From Zizania palustris (taxonomy: Eukaryota; Streptophyta; Magnoliopsida; Poales; Poaceae): 64,000 bases of DNA. The stretch spans positions 22,427,913-22,491,912 of the forward strand of contig JAAALK010000086.1 of assembly GCA_019279435.1 (NCBI GenBank), given 5' to 3'. Both the position numbers and the translations under genes were made by a program. The notes below the pieces were generated by a model. The model saw nothing but the letters and a program-made list of their open reading frames with translations. It was not told where the DNA came from and searched no databases. Positions 24,725 through 36,525 of the stretch are shown piece after piece; position 1 is the first letter of the stretch, and every line of letters begins with the position of its first letter.

Positions 24725-25214
24725 TTACACTTGGTTCATTACAACAATAAAACTTACAATTAAAGCTATTGTAACAAGAAGCTTGGAAATACGTTTGATA
24801 ATCTTAATTTCTTGCTTCAGCTGACAAATCTCTGTATTCAATTGTCTAAGCTCGACTTGCAGTGACTCAATTTCTTGCTTTAGCTGGTAATTAATATCAT
24901 GAACAGAAGCCACATCCAATGAACGCAGGTAAAACAAATATTGCTCTTCACTCCTGATGAAACCGCAAGTTCTGGGATTTTCCTGGAAGAAATGATGAAC
25001 CAACATTGCATTTTTTCACAAGTCAAAATGTAGAGTCAAAGCAAGGCATGAACATCACCTTAATGTTGTTTGGAGACTTGAAAAATATTTGGTCGTAGGA
25101 ATTATATTTCTTGCTTCAGATTCTAATCAACGGAATGTGGCAGCGTGGACACTCAACCAACGGCAGTTGCTTTCCCTTCCTTGCACTGGATGTACCGCTC
25201 CATGATGATTCCAT
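24725..25214 (-). pseudogene. MULE accessory GRF-type zinc-finger ORF
   Basis: On the strand opposite the transposase and convergent with it. Exon 1 starts with an ATG at 25214 and contains LVECPRCHIPLIRI; after an internal TGA (25116-25118) the frame continues SKKYNSYDQIFF. A GT-AG-like gap then leads to an open frame read from 25006 with NPRTCGFIRSEEQY. The CPxC...CGF arrangement fits a GRF-type zinc finger, a nucleic-acid binding fold. Downstream are about 45 residues of leucine/glutamine heptads (a coiled coil) and a C-terminal hydrophobic stretch (LLVTIALIVSFIVV). Its role is unknown. The arrangement recalls mudrA/mudrB of MuDR without evident sequence similarity to mudrB. Confidence 0.55.
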
Positions 25215-25525
25215 CTCGTCGCTGTTCGATGCCGCCGCTGGAGAAAACGCCCTCTCGTCGCCCGTCGCCAAGCCGCCAAGCCGTTGCCCCGTCGCCGCCA
25301 AACCCTAGCCAGTGTCGATTCGATTTGAATGGGGAAGAAGATGGCATTGTATGTGAGGGTAAGATGGGAAATACCAAAATACAATACAGATGTCAGATGG
25401 TCAAAGCGTACAAAATGGCACTGTACAGACAAGAGAAAAATTGTTATGACATATGTACAAATAGACGAATTATAATATCAAAGTTGCAATGCACAGAAAT
25501 TCTAATGGCATATATAAAAAAACCC

Positions 25526-25534
25526 ATATGTAAA
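25526..25534. repeat. Target-site duplication of MULE, right copy
   Basis: Exact copy of the 9 bp atatgtaaa found at 21700-21708. Confidence 0.9.
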
Positions 25535-25657
25535 ATACGTTGTCTCCGTGCCATTCTCAGCGACAACCAACCCCGTCGCACCACCGCCGCCGACCGCCGA
25601 CCGCCACCGCCACCGTCGTCGTCACCGTCACCGCCACGTCTCTTTTGGGTTTCTGAC

Positions 25658-27484
25658 ATGGATGGGCCTTCGCGCAGGTCATCCGGTGCGCCGCCCGCGC
25701 GCTCCCTCCAGTGAATCGCCACGGCGCTCTTCCTCGCAATCCTCGTCGTGCTGCCCTTCGCCGTGATGTACCGTGCCGCCGTGTCGCAGTCGCTGCAGGA
25801 CTCATGGGAGTGAGACCCTCTGCCCTCGATCGACGCATCCGATGAGGAAGCCGCCGAAGGGGCTGATATGGTAATCCCGCCAACTCCCTTTCACAGATGC
25901 CGTCATTTGGTTCCCAGGGTTCGTTGTAACTGTTCTGATATGATATTCACTGTTGAAGCACAAATCGATGATTAGCTCTGTGTATGCCAATACAGGGTTC
26001 GACTTCTGAAGAAGTACTGCCTACTCTCAGGTTCGACTTGTGGACAACTTCATGGAATTTTGCCAAGAAGTTGATTAATGTTTTATTTCCAACATAGGAA
26101 TGCCAAAATTTTCGGTTGCACTTTACATATTATTACTTTTTTCATCTGATTAGTGATTATTAACGGATGTTGATTATTCTCATGGAAAGACTGACTATTT
26201 TGGTGAATGAAATGGCTAACATGACGATGCCACATTTCTATTGTTTATCTTAGCAGTCAATGTTTACTTTCAGATTTCATTTTAGTTATCTGTAACTGTG
26301 TTTTTATTTGCATTCGCTGGGCCCTAATATTCTCCAAATTTATAAGGCCCATCTTATTTTTCGAATTGCTACTTTTTATGTGATCATTTGCATGAACACT
26401 TTCTTCTTATTTTCTCATTTTATTCAATGGTCTTCAATTAACATAGCTACCATTCTAGGACAATCAAGATCTCAAACTCGAGCGAGTCCTGCAGAAGGCT
26501 TCGATGGGAAACAACACTGTTATATTGACCACACTTAATGTTGCATGGGCTTCTTCTGGCTCAGTGATAAACCTATTCATTGATAGTTTTCGATCTGGTG
26601 TTAGAACAAGTTCACTTCTAAGACATCTTGTTATCATAGCATTTGACTAGAATGCATACAAGCAGTGTGTCAAGATCCATCCTTATTGCTTTGCTCTTGG
26701 AACTGATGGTGTGGGTTTCTCCGAAGAGAAGAGATTCCTGACTTCTGGGTTTGTGGAAAATGATAGATTTCTTGCGACTGGTCCTTGAAAGAGGTTTCAG
26801 TTTTATATTCTCGGTAAATTCTGTTGCACAATAGTTACACCAGAGAAGGATTCAACTTTTTTACTAACCATGATGTGATTTACTTTACCTTATTTGCAAC
26901 ATGACTGCTAGAAGCTTAGAAAATGAAATGGAGGTGTTTTGTCAATGCAACTTGATCTAATTTCCATTTTCAATAAATTTCAGGACGCAGACATCTTGTG
27001 GTTTCACAATCCATTTCCTCATTTTTATCGTGATGGTGACTTCCAGATTGCTTGTGATCACTATGTTGGGAATGCAACTGATTTGAGAAACATTGCTAAC
27101 GGAGGCTTCAACTATGTGAAATCAAATGAAAGAAGCATAGAGTTTTACAGTTTCTGGTATTCCTCGCGATTGAGGTATCCTGGTTTTCATGATCAAGATG
27201 TATTCAATGTCATCAAGCATGAACCTTATGTTGCAGACATTGGACTGAAAATTAAGTTTTTGAGTACTTCATACTTTGGTGGATTTTGTGAACCAAGCAG
27301 AGATCTAAACAAAGTTTGCACTATGCACGCTAACTGTTGCATTGGATTGGGAAGCAAGCTGCATGATCTAAGGATTATGATGGAAGACTGGAGGAATTAT
27401 TTGTCCTTGCCTCCAACCTTGAAAAGATCTAGGGCATTGGCATGGAGGGTGCCACAAAACTGTAGGTATTATATCAGACCTTGA
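25658..27484 (+). pseudogene. GT77-like nucleotide-diphospho-sugar transferase (DUF271), pseudogene
   Basis: Three exon blocks are recognisable. Exon 1 (25658-about 25870) has an N-terminal signal anchor (IATALFLAILVVLPFAVMY) typical of type II Golgi glycosyltransferases. Exon 2 (from about 26459) has GNNTVILTTLN and LVIIAFD. Exon 3 (26984-27484) begins with the DxD motif DADILWF and continues through IACDHYVGN and GFHDQDVFN. This order matches the At4g15970-type family. Disabling changes: TGA at 25712-25714, a second TGA just after the anchor region, TAG at 26648-26650 where the family has Trp, a frame change near 26765, and loss of the expected C-terminal exon. The MULE lies only about 120 bp upstream of its ATG. 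Confidence 0.8.
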
Positions 27485-28587
27485 AACCACAGTTTGATTG
27501 TTTCAAATGAAAAATACGATTAATTGAATTTGAGCTGGTTGGTATGTTTTACTTTGTTTCATACTGTATTTGATTAAACTGTTTTCTTGCAGCCTTTCTT
27601 GATTACACCAATAAGACATGCTTATGGACAAAAAGAAAGAAGGGAAGTGAAAATAGTTAGGCCTGCTAAAACTGTCATGTCTTTCCAAAGAACCTTCATC
27701 TAATCACCTAAATCGTGGGACGAGACTCTAATCAAAAGGTTAACCATTAAGCTCTACTCTCTTTACCCTCTTTTACGTACTTCTGTTTATATGATTTTTC
27801 TTATCGTGGCACAATATTCATCAGTCATAACGACCCTAAAATAAGCTCGCGGTAAACAGGTGCCAAATTTATGCATGAACCTCGCTTATGAATTTGATCC
27901 TGCAAGACAATGACACAGCAAAACTGTGGGAAAATGAGTACTTGCTTCTTCAAGAAGGGCTGAAGCAATCGCAGTGTTGAAAGAGCAAAACGGCTGCAAT
28001 GGATAATTGGATATGGACATTAGGACATAGGTAAAAGGGCCAAGTATTAACACTGTAAAATAGATCATATCCTAGATGATTTCATTGGTCACTTAGTAAG
28101 GAACTAGATGATTTCTTTTCCTATTTTAGCACTTAGGCACTTAGCACCAATTTTGTTAGATGGATAGATGTATGAACTATGAGCAAATGAATACCCGAGC
28201 CTAACAGATCTCAACTATAGATCTGGTTCACTTCCTCGAAGCAAATTTACGTTTACATCAGCCACCGAGTGTCCAGTAAGTAAATTAAGGGTCTGTTCGG
28301 AGGAAGTTCAGATTAAGCAGCGGGTGAGTATTTCAGAATTCTGGAGAAGCTGAGGTTTTTTTAACTTCTAGATTAGTTTTTTTTATTATATAGTTTTTTA
28401 TTTTTATAATCTGAAAACAACAATTAGATTGTTTAATTGGGCAGCACTACCTGCCACCCATGGGGAGATGGGCCTGATTGAGTAATTAGGCTGCTTCTAG
28501 ATTGAAATTCAGGCAAGGGGCTAACGGACTTGTGGGCTGGGCACCACAGCCCATCAGGCAGAATTGTGCGACCATATTTCTGGTTAA
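27485..28587. other. Intergenic spacer
   Basis: No gene recognised. A partial MITE-like end (gggtctgttcggagg) is near 28290. Confidence 0.4.
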
Positions 28588-28712
28588 GGCCTTGTTAGGA
28601 GATTGAAGTGGATTGAAATTGAAAGAGATTGAGGGAGATAGGAGGGAATTGTAGTATAAATTTTCTCTGATCCGTCCTAATACCCTCAATCCCATTAACC
28701 GAATAGAGCCTA
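28588..28712. mobile_element. MITE, family A copy 2
   Basis: Diverged relative of the element at 3791: ends ggccttgttagg and ccgaatagagccta, G-rich then C-rich arms (gagattgaggg ... ccctcaatccc), and the shared central tagtataaat. Confidence 0.6.
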
Positions 28713-28757
28713 AAGGGGTAATAGAAACCTCAAACCCGGTGGTTTTTATTCTATTAA

Positions 28758-28861
28758 GGACGTGTTCGGTTAGGATAGGAGGAGAATGTAGTATAAATCT
28801 CTTTCATTTTTTCCCAATTCTCCTCAATCCCCTTCTCCAAGGGGATAAACCGAATATGCCC
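28758..28861. mobile_element. MITE, family A copy 3
   Basis: Third copy of the family, with ends gtgttcggttagg and aaccgaatatgccc, the same central gtagtataaat, and the C-rich arm cctcaatccccttc. Copies 2 and 3 lie only about 45 bp apart. Confidence 0.65.
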
Positions 28862-30102
28862 TAAGGTATATATACGTGTTAAAATATTCACTCGTGGATC
28901 TATTAATGAGGAAAAATAATATCCAACGGGTATACATGTATGAGTATGATTTTACACTATCCATAACCGCTATTCAATGGGTACTTACTACCTAATGAGT
29001 CATTTTGTGTAAGCCTTTTAGACAAACAATACATCAATAAGTAGACTATTTTTAGTGGCCCAATCTAGTGAAACCCTAAGTCTTTTACTCTTGCTTCACT
29101 CCTTGACTGATTCTTCTCAGTCCTCGCTCCTAGCAGCGGTTACTTGATTATGCACTATTCTAGAATGGTTATGTGTTGACTTGTTGATTAAATTAGAATT
29201 ATGTTATTACAATTCTAGAATGAAATGATTTATGGTTGGTACTTGTGGAGATATCTATAATTCTTTACCCTAAATATTGTTGGGTATATTTTACCCGTGT
29301 GAGTATGGCTTTGGGGAAAAATTAAATCTGGATGTACATATGGGTTATCTGATGGGTATAGATCTATTGTCATCTTTATTTCTAGTTCTTATATTTAGTC
29401 CTGACAAGTGGGACCCAATTATCAGTCTCATCCATCAATAAACCCTAGAACCCACGTCTGTCTCAACTTTCCGACGACAACCTAGACTTTGGATTATTTG
29501 TCATTCTCAAATGTCATCTTTTTATGAAATTTGTTTTTTTGTCACTCGGATCATCTGCTATTTGTTTCCATGCCATTTTGTACACTAAACATGCTAAATT
29601 ATTTATATTTCAACCGAGTAATATTAAAAATGGCTAAGTTACTCCTACAACTTTAGCAAATTAAAACATGCAGGAAATAGATTTAGCATGCACATTACAT
29701 TTCATTCATAAACAAAATAGCAGGATTCACAATTTTTCAAGATTTATAGATGAAACAATATCATGTACAAAATAACAGAGTGTTTAACTTGGTCATTGCC
29801 ATCATTTAAACAAGAACAATATCCAAAATTAATTAGATTCTCATATTAGCTTGAGGACAAAATTGTCATTTTAGTTTGTTTAGTATCCAAAATGGTATGA
29901 CAGAAAATTGCAAAGGATTTGGGTTTGCAAACAAATAAAATTCATGAAGAGAATAACATTTGAGACATCTGAGAATGAACACTTAAAAAAAGTCACAAAT
30001 AATCCAATCAAAGTCTCACGACAACCATTGCTCATACACCTCGCCGCAGTGGTGCGCCTCGTCCGCCACTCCGCCGCTTCGTACGCGCGCTCTTCTCCAG
30101 CC
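28862..30102. other. Intergenic; NOC4-like pseudogene upstream region
   Basis: AT-rich spacer. The segment at 29500-29585 (with ccattttgtacac) slightly resembles MULE ends, but no inverted partner was found. Confidence 0.35.
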
Positions 30103-30270
30103 ATGCGTAGATCGTTCTCCGCGACGGCGGCGGGCAGTAATAAGCGGAAGTCCAAAGCCGAAGCTATAGCCCTAGCCCCTAGGCGAAGTGTGAAGTTGCT
30201 TGGCCATGAGTTCCTCTCCTCGCGGAAAATTTGCCAATTTGCCACACTCATATCGCTCCAGTGGTTCTTC

Positions 30271-30275
30271 GTGCC
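30271..30275. repeat. Target-site duplication of LTR element, left copy
   Basis: gtgcc, immediately before the 5' TG of the element; repeated at 36737-36741. Confidence 0.8.
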
Positions 30276-31241
30276 TGTTGTAGCAATTGCGTTAGCTACA
30301 GCACAAATTTTGTATATGTGTATACGATGTGTAGAATGAACCTTGATGGGTTATCCCAGAGGGAGAAAGGGTTTATACTGGTTCGGGCCTCCCCTAGGGG
30401 ATAATAGCCCTACGTCCAGTTTGTGGTGGATTTGGCGTGGTATGCCTTGGTGTGGAGAAGAGAACTACAGGATCTCATTTTCCCCTGGAGCGTGTCCCCC
30501 GTTACAAGGGCTTGGCCCTGCTTTTATAGGCACGCAGGCCAAAGGAAAAGACCGGGATGCCCCCTATGAGCCCTAGGCTCATAGGGGCAGAGAGGGGAAA
30601 AAGAGCTAGCTACGATACAAAAGTGCTTTACAGCCTTACAGACGTGTCAGGCAACGTCACATCTTGACTAGCTAGACGACAAACTATGGGCAGAGGGGCC
30701 CCTGGTACGACTTCTGTACTGTAGCGAGGCGTAAATATCTTCTGGGTTCGGAGCAGGGCCGGAGCTCCGAACTGGGGCTCCGAACCAGGGCTCCGAACTG
30801 GGACCTCCGGACCGGGGCCTCCGAACTGGGGGCTTCCGAACTGGGGGCCTCCGAACTGGGCCCTTCGAACCGGCCGGAGAGGGTCTGGAGACTAGCTCTA
30901 AGGAGCTCCGAAGGGGGCCCGAAGGCTAACTCCGGACAGGGCTCGAAGGCTAACTCCGAAGAAGGCCCGGAGGCTGGCTTTGAAGTTAGCCTGAGACTTA
31001 GCTTCTGGCGGTCTTCAGGGGATCTCGAGGGCTTAGCCTCGGAGGGCTCCGAAGGACCTCGCTCCAGAGGGCTTCGACGGGGCCATGGGGCTTCGCCCTT
31101 GCAAGCTCCGGCATAAACCTTGAGACTTGGGAACAATTCTTGGGGAGGAAACAGGCTTCGACAGTGTTGGGCTCCGGCCGAAGGCTGTCGGAGGCTGACG
31201 TCATTTGGCCCCTGTTTAGGGGAAACATATTTCCCCCAACA
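30276..31241 (+). repeat. 5' LTR (TG...CA)
   Basis: Begins TGTTG and ends CAACA. It contains a minisatellite of ctccgaactgggg-type units at 30762-30860 (about seven units of 14-17 bp). The final part (31031-31243) is repeated at 36526-36738. Confidence 0.6.
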
Positions 31242-31680
31242 GTAGCCCCTCGCGTGCAGGCCTTCGGGACGAAGGGGTGCGCGCGCCCTTAGAACAAATG
31301 ACCTGAAAATTACAACTTTGGAGAAAATAAGCCTTCGGAGCTTGGACCGAAGGTGACTTCGAAATCTGCAGGTAATAAATGCATGCGCCAGCTGTCAGAG
31401 TGACCTCGGGGAGCCCAAACGGCTCCGCAACGGTTAGAAAAATTATCGTTACCCTGCGCTGGGCCGCTTCGCCTTCGCTGAAGGCCCACGAAACAGTGGG
31501 TTCGGCCCACGACCGTTGGAATTCTTACCGCCTATAAACAGGGGTTTACCGTGTGCGACTTCGGCACGCTCTCATTTGCTTCCTTCTCATTGCCTTACAA
31601 CCTTTGCTCTCCTCCCTTCTTGGCTTCGCGCGGAGTGCCCTTCGCTAGCTTTCAGCCCCTCGCGCCGAAGCCCCACCAAA

Positions 31681-34508
31681 ATGCCGAAGAAAGCGGCGGC
31701 AAAGCCTTTGGTCTTGGGCTCGAGCTCGGGCTCCGCCCAAATGCAGGCAGCGGCGGCTGCGGCAGCGAAGCCTGCACCTAGGCGACTGGGGCCGAGGGAC
31801 CTTCGGACACCTTCCGATAAATTTGAGCAGACGCTGGAGATGAGGGCCTCGATATCCACGGAGGAGTCAATCCGGAGGGCCACCGAAGGGAGGATTGCAG
31901 CGAAGATCCAACTTAGGGTTCCGGAGAAGTCAGAGGCCGTGCCGAAGCCCCGAGCTGACGAAGTGGTTGTGTTCGAGGCATTCTTCGAAGCCGGCCTCAG
32001 GCTACCAGCAGTCGGGATGCTAAGCGAAGTCTTGAGGGCTTACAACCTCGAGCTTCCTCAACTCTCGCCTAATGCTGTGGCGAGGTTTGCTGTCTTTGAA
32101 TGGGCCATGAGGGCCGAAGGCTGCGAAGGCCGCGCGGATGTCTTCGTCGCCCTCCACGATGCCAACTGCCATCTGAAGCCGAGGGAGGGGACAAACCGCG
32201 TCAAGAGGGCGCTGGCCTTCGGCAGCGCCAACTTTCAGCTCCGGAGGGAGTTTCAAGATGCCTTCCCGGCGAGGGCTGTGAACAACAAGGGATACTCGAA
32301 GTGGGACCAGGAATGGTTCTATGCCTCCGTTGGCGCGAACTCTCCCCTTCGGAGTACCAACGCCCACATCCTATACCGACGCGAAGGGGTGGTGAAGACC
32401 AGCGAGGACACCCTTCGCTCGAGGATCCTTCTACTTCGGAAGGTGGCGGCGAAGATGAGCATGAGGGATCTCGCAGAGGAGTTCATCACCCTACGGCTCA
32501 GCCCCCTCGCACGCTCTTGGCTGGAGGGGCTCTTCCAGGCTTCGGGCCAAGGGGAACTTCGCGAGTTGGCCTTCGACAGCTTCGGTAAGGCTTCGAACTC
32601 TTTTTACTTTCGTACCTCGCGAAACTTCATTTTGACTTGAACTTTTATGAAGCCCACCTCGAAATGAGGACTCCGGAGGAGGCCATTGCGGCGGCGGAGC
32701 GCGTCGTTAGGACTCCGACACCTGAGGAGCAGGCCCAGCGCCTCGCTCTAGTGGGGTCATGGGAGCATTGGAACAGGGTCTGGACTGCGCTTGGCCTCGA
32801 GGCGTTCCCTGCTCTGCCGGACTTCTCCCACCTCACAACTTTGTCGGCCGGAGCCAAGAGGAAGAGGGGGAAGACGACGAGCTTGGGACTTCGAGGGTGC
32901 GATCGGAGGTCCCTACGACCAAAGCCTCTACCCCGGAGGAGGCAGCGGTGGAGTCCACAAGTGCTCCGGCTACCAAGGCAGTGAGGCCTTCGACGACAAT
33001 GACTTCGGCGGTGGAGGCCGACGAGCTCACCCCAGCCATCAAGACCACAGAAGCCTCGACAGCGACAACTTCGGGCGCGAGGGCCGACACGCCACCCTCG
33101 CAGCGAAGGGATTGGGGGGCACACATCGCCCCTCCTTCCTTTGAGGACATTTCTGACGAAGGTAAACTCTTTTAACATGCTTCTCTTCAGTACGCGGATC
33201 TTGACTTGGTCTTTCTGCAGAGGATGCTGATGCGGGGCCCATCGTGGCGAAGCCGGTAGACGAAGCCGGACCGAAGCCCGTCGCGGCGGAGCCAACAGAG
33301 GCTTCGGGCAGCAGCGGCAGCAGCGGCAGCGACAGCGACTCGGAGTCCGAAGGCTCTTCGTCTGAAGAAGATGGAGGCAGCGGCGGCGGTGAAGGGAACC
33401 TTCGAAGCGACGAGGAGGTCGACGTGGTGGGCCTAAACCCTGCTTCGCCGAAGCCTGCGCAGGTGGCCGCGGCAGAGGAGATGGTCCATCCCTTCCGGTC
33501 GAAGGGTGCCGTGACGGAGGTGGCAATCAACAGCTTTCGCGAGAGCTGCGCAGCTGCGGAGGTAGGGGACTTGGTGGCTCAACTTAGCCACTTGAACCCC
33601 ACGGAGCTCTTCATCAGCGCGAACGAGGCCCTCGTGCGGGTGAGCGGAGCCCTTTGCATCCTTCGAACTATATTCTAGCCTTCGATCAATACTTATGATT
33701 TCTTGAATTCTTGCAGGCCTTCGCACTGAACGCAGCAGCTTCGTCTTCTGCAGACAGGCGGATGGAGCGACTGTCAGAGGAGAAGGAGGTCCTTCGACGC
33801 CAAGTCTCGGTGGAAACCGAGAGGTGAAGACGGGCTGAGGCTTCGGCTGCTGAGGCAGAGGTGGCGAAGGCTGAGGCCGACAAGGCTAAGGAAGCCTTGG
33901 CCTCGGAGATGGTTCGGCTCCGCGCGGAGCTCAAGGCTTCGAAGGACGCCGAGGCTCGGCAGGTGAAGGAGAACGCTTCACTCCGAGGACGGGCTCAGAA
34001 GCTCGAAGACTTCGTCGTGGACAACCTTGGCGAAGCCACCCAGAGCCTGACCGACGTCCTTGAGCAAATAGGGACCGAATGTCAGGCTTCGGACTTCGGC
34101 GACCAGGACCCAATTGGGGACCGCGTCAATTTCTTGAAGACGGTGGCTTCGACCGCGGAGCAATCACTGAAGGGCTTCGCCCTCATTGCCGGCCGAGTCG
34201 CGGGCCAAGGGGTGTTGCACATGCTTCATGAAGCGGGGTGCAACCACCTCCAGGCAGCAGGCAGCAACCTCTATGACCCCGGTGGCCTTTGGGGGCCAAC
34301 ACTTGGTGACGCCTCCGCCGGACGTCCGTGGAGCCTGGCGGCGGCTGCAGGAGCCTTGGAAGGAACAAGGTTGCGAAGCAGTCCTCGACCTCCAGAAGAC
34401 CCTACGACTTCGCCGATCCAAAGCACCTGCCCTGCCGGACAGGCTTTCGACATCGACACCTCCGCCTCCGAAGGTGTAGATCGCCTTAGGATTCTTTGTA
34501 ACACTTAG
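31681..34508 (+). CDS. Gag-like protein of non-autonomous LTR element (PF04195-type)
   Basis: ATG at 31681 (MPKKAAAKPLVLGSSSGSA). The conserved block FEAFFEAGLRLP ... LSPNAVARFAVFEWA (about 31960-32190) matches the putative gypsy-type transposon family PF04195; REFQDAFPARAVNNKGYSKW and RSWLEGLF follow. Reading then appears to pass through short introns (donor at 32585; acceptors near 32652, 33222 and 33716). Later parts encode an acidic Ser/Glu-rich linker and a long Ala/Glu/Lys coiled coil (33740-34010) with one in-frame TGA at 33825-33827. Such proteins are commonly mis-annotated as host genes. Function is presumed capsid-like. Confidence 0.65.
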
Positions 34509-34542
34509 CTGCAGGCTTGTACAAACTTTACAGCTTATTAAT

Positions 34543-35037
34543 ATGAATACGGGGGTTTTTATACCTGCCCAGGCTCAGCCTCCGAATGTTGACTTCGAAT
34601 TGCTTGAGGACTCTGAAGAACTTCGACAGCTGTGGGCAGTCCTCGAAGTAGCTAGGTCCGAAGGCCTCCCTCGGTTTAAGCTTCCGAGGGGGCCTAGCGG
34701 CGAAGCCATCTCCGAAGTAGCTCAGGATTTGCTAGCCGCTGTGAAGGCGGAGTCCCTTCCGAGTTCTTTGTTTTTTCCTTCACGAACGGCCTTAGCGGGC
34801 GACGAAGCCTTAGACTTCTCTGCCTTCGACACGGCACCGCCTGCTTTGCTAACTCGGAGCGACCTGCAAAATGAAAGGCGAGGTCTGCGGGCTTCGGAGC
34901 CTGGACGAGCCGGACGTGGGAGAGCAGGCTCCGACGAGGCTTCGTCCAGCCGAGGGGGCCCTGGCCGAAAGAAAGGCAAGCGCGGGTTGGGACCTCGCAC
35001 TCGATTCTTCTTAGGCTTAGATACAGACTATACGTAG
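34543..35037 (+). CDS. Unknown ORF in LTR element
   Basis: An open frame of 164 codons from an ATG at 34543. The N-terminal half is acidic with LLEDSEELRQLWAVLEVARS; the C-terminus is Gly/Arg/Lys-rich (RAGRGRAGSDEASSSRGG). The family is not recognised. It could be a separate small protein or a last exon of the gag-like gene. Confidence 0.4.
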   Translation: MNTGVFIPAQAQPPNVDFELLEDSEELRQLWAVLEVARSEGLPRFKLPRGPSGEAISEVAQDLLAAVKAESLPSSLFFPSRTALAGDEALDFSAFDTAPPALLTRSDLQNERRGLRASEPGRAGRGRAGSDEASSSRGGPGRKKGKRGLGPRTRFFLGLDTDYT

Positions 35038-36525
35038 CTTTGTAGCCGAAGTACATTTATAACATACTTCTCAATTATCATTCAATGAATGGAGTTTATT
35101 GTATTCACGTACTTCGTCTGCATGCTCCGCATTATCAGACGACTTTGAACGTTCTAGCTTGTCACGCTCGTACTGCGTATGATATTCGCACACCTCGCAT
35201 ACATGCTTCCCCCCTTGCTCGTGGCAGCTAGGGATTAGCCATTGCTGGTGCGGGCAGAGGAGGCTGCGAAGTCGGGCTGGCCCAATCCGGGTACATGGGC
35301 CAGAAGCAGTAGAAGACCCACTGGGCTATTGACCAGGGTTGACTCAGGTACACGGGCGGTGAGTGATTGCCGGGCTGAGAGAGCTGCGGAATCGGGCCGG
35401 CCCAATCCGGGTACCTGGTGCAAAGTCGGTGGAGGCTTTGTCAGTTTCGGCGCAAAACTGACAACCGTTGATCTTGTATCGGACTGTCCAGAAGAGAAGT
35501 TGTAGTCGCTACGAAAGCTTAGCTTCCGGATAAGTCATCTGTATCTCTAGGCCCACAGTCAGTCAGTCGTGTCTGTAAAAATTCCTAAGGGCAGTAGAGT
35601 CTTTTCCTTTATTCATGCGTCTGTAAAAAAACCCTAAGGGGCTGGTGGAATATTCCTAGTGTTGGGCAGCCTATAAATAAGACCCCAATCCCTAGGTTTA
35701 GGTCACCTTTTTGCTGAAATCATTTTCTATTCTATTGGGTCATTTTGTTCCCTGCATTCTCTCTTGCTCTCTTGTTCATGCGTGCGCCGCCAGGCAGTGT
35801 GCTGTGAGTTCATCTTGATTTCTTCTCTAATCTGGATGTGCTTCTTCCTGCTGTTTGTGTGTGGCATTTAGTTGAGAACCCAACTGTTTTCGGGTTGAAT
35901 GCAGTAATTTTATTCCCTGAATCGAAGCTTCTCTGTTTGCCCCATTTTGTTCTTCACGGGAGTACTAGTTCTTGCGGCTGCAACTAGTACCTACTCCCTG
36001 CTGCAACAGTACCCTAGCCTTGCTTTTCTGCGCAGCTTTTTGATCGAAGTTGACAGGGCTGAGTAACTTTTCTGACTATTTTCTAGCGAAGCCACCCTCT
36101 CTGTTCGAAGCCCCTTCAGCTCCGTGAGGCAGGCTTCGATCTGATATACTCGAAGGCTTCGTTTGAACTTCGAACTTCGTTTTGTGTCCTGAGTTGCTAG
36201 CTTCGAAGTATCTTTTGAACTGTCAGCGTTTCATACTTCGAACGTCTGTGCGAAGGTACTCCGACTCGAGCTCTTCGAAGTCTATACTTCGACAGGTTTC
36301 GAAGTTGGCTTCGAAGCTTGTCTTTCTATTAGACTTCGCTCAGTGTTTGCTTCCGTCTTCTTCTTCGAAGGTCCTTGGTGTGTTTGTTCGAAGGTAGGGT
36401 GTAGGCTTCATTTTCGTTTCTCTGTCGCATGTCAGCCTTCGCTTCTCCGTTCGAAGGTTGTCCGTATGTGCGTTGCGTTCGAAGTATTCTGTTCGAAGGA
36501 TAGACTTCGAAGCACTCGGTTCGAA
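35038..36525. other. Non-coding 3' part of LTR element with TATA-like site and TTCGAA cluster
   Basis: A TATA-like tataaataag lies near 35671 and a promoter/leader-like stretch follows. From about 36100 to 36525 the palindrome TTCGAA occurs 14 times. This part does not match the left LTR. Confidence 0.5.

Larger units (their letters stand above)
21709..25525. mobile_element. Mutator-like element (MULE), complete ends, 3.8 kb
   Basis: Terminal inverted repeats of about 129 bp (21709-21837 and 25398-25525, inverted) share a long diagnostic tract including tgcattgcaacttt, tttgtacatatg and ctcttgtctgtacagtgcc. A perfect 9 bp target duplication flanks the element. Inside are a decayed plus-strand transposase and a minus-strand accessory zinc-finger ORF transcribed towards it. 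Several nonsense changes and a frameshift mean this copy cannot act alone, though its ends could be mobilised in trans by a live relative. Confidence 0.93.

Noticed and set aside
32645..33526. A long minus-strand frame opposite the LTR-element gag
   Set aside because: Antisense shadow of GC-rich coding sequence with no domain.
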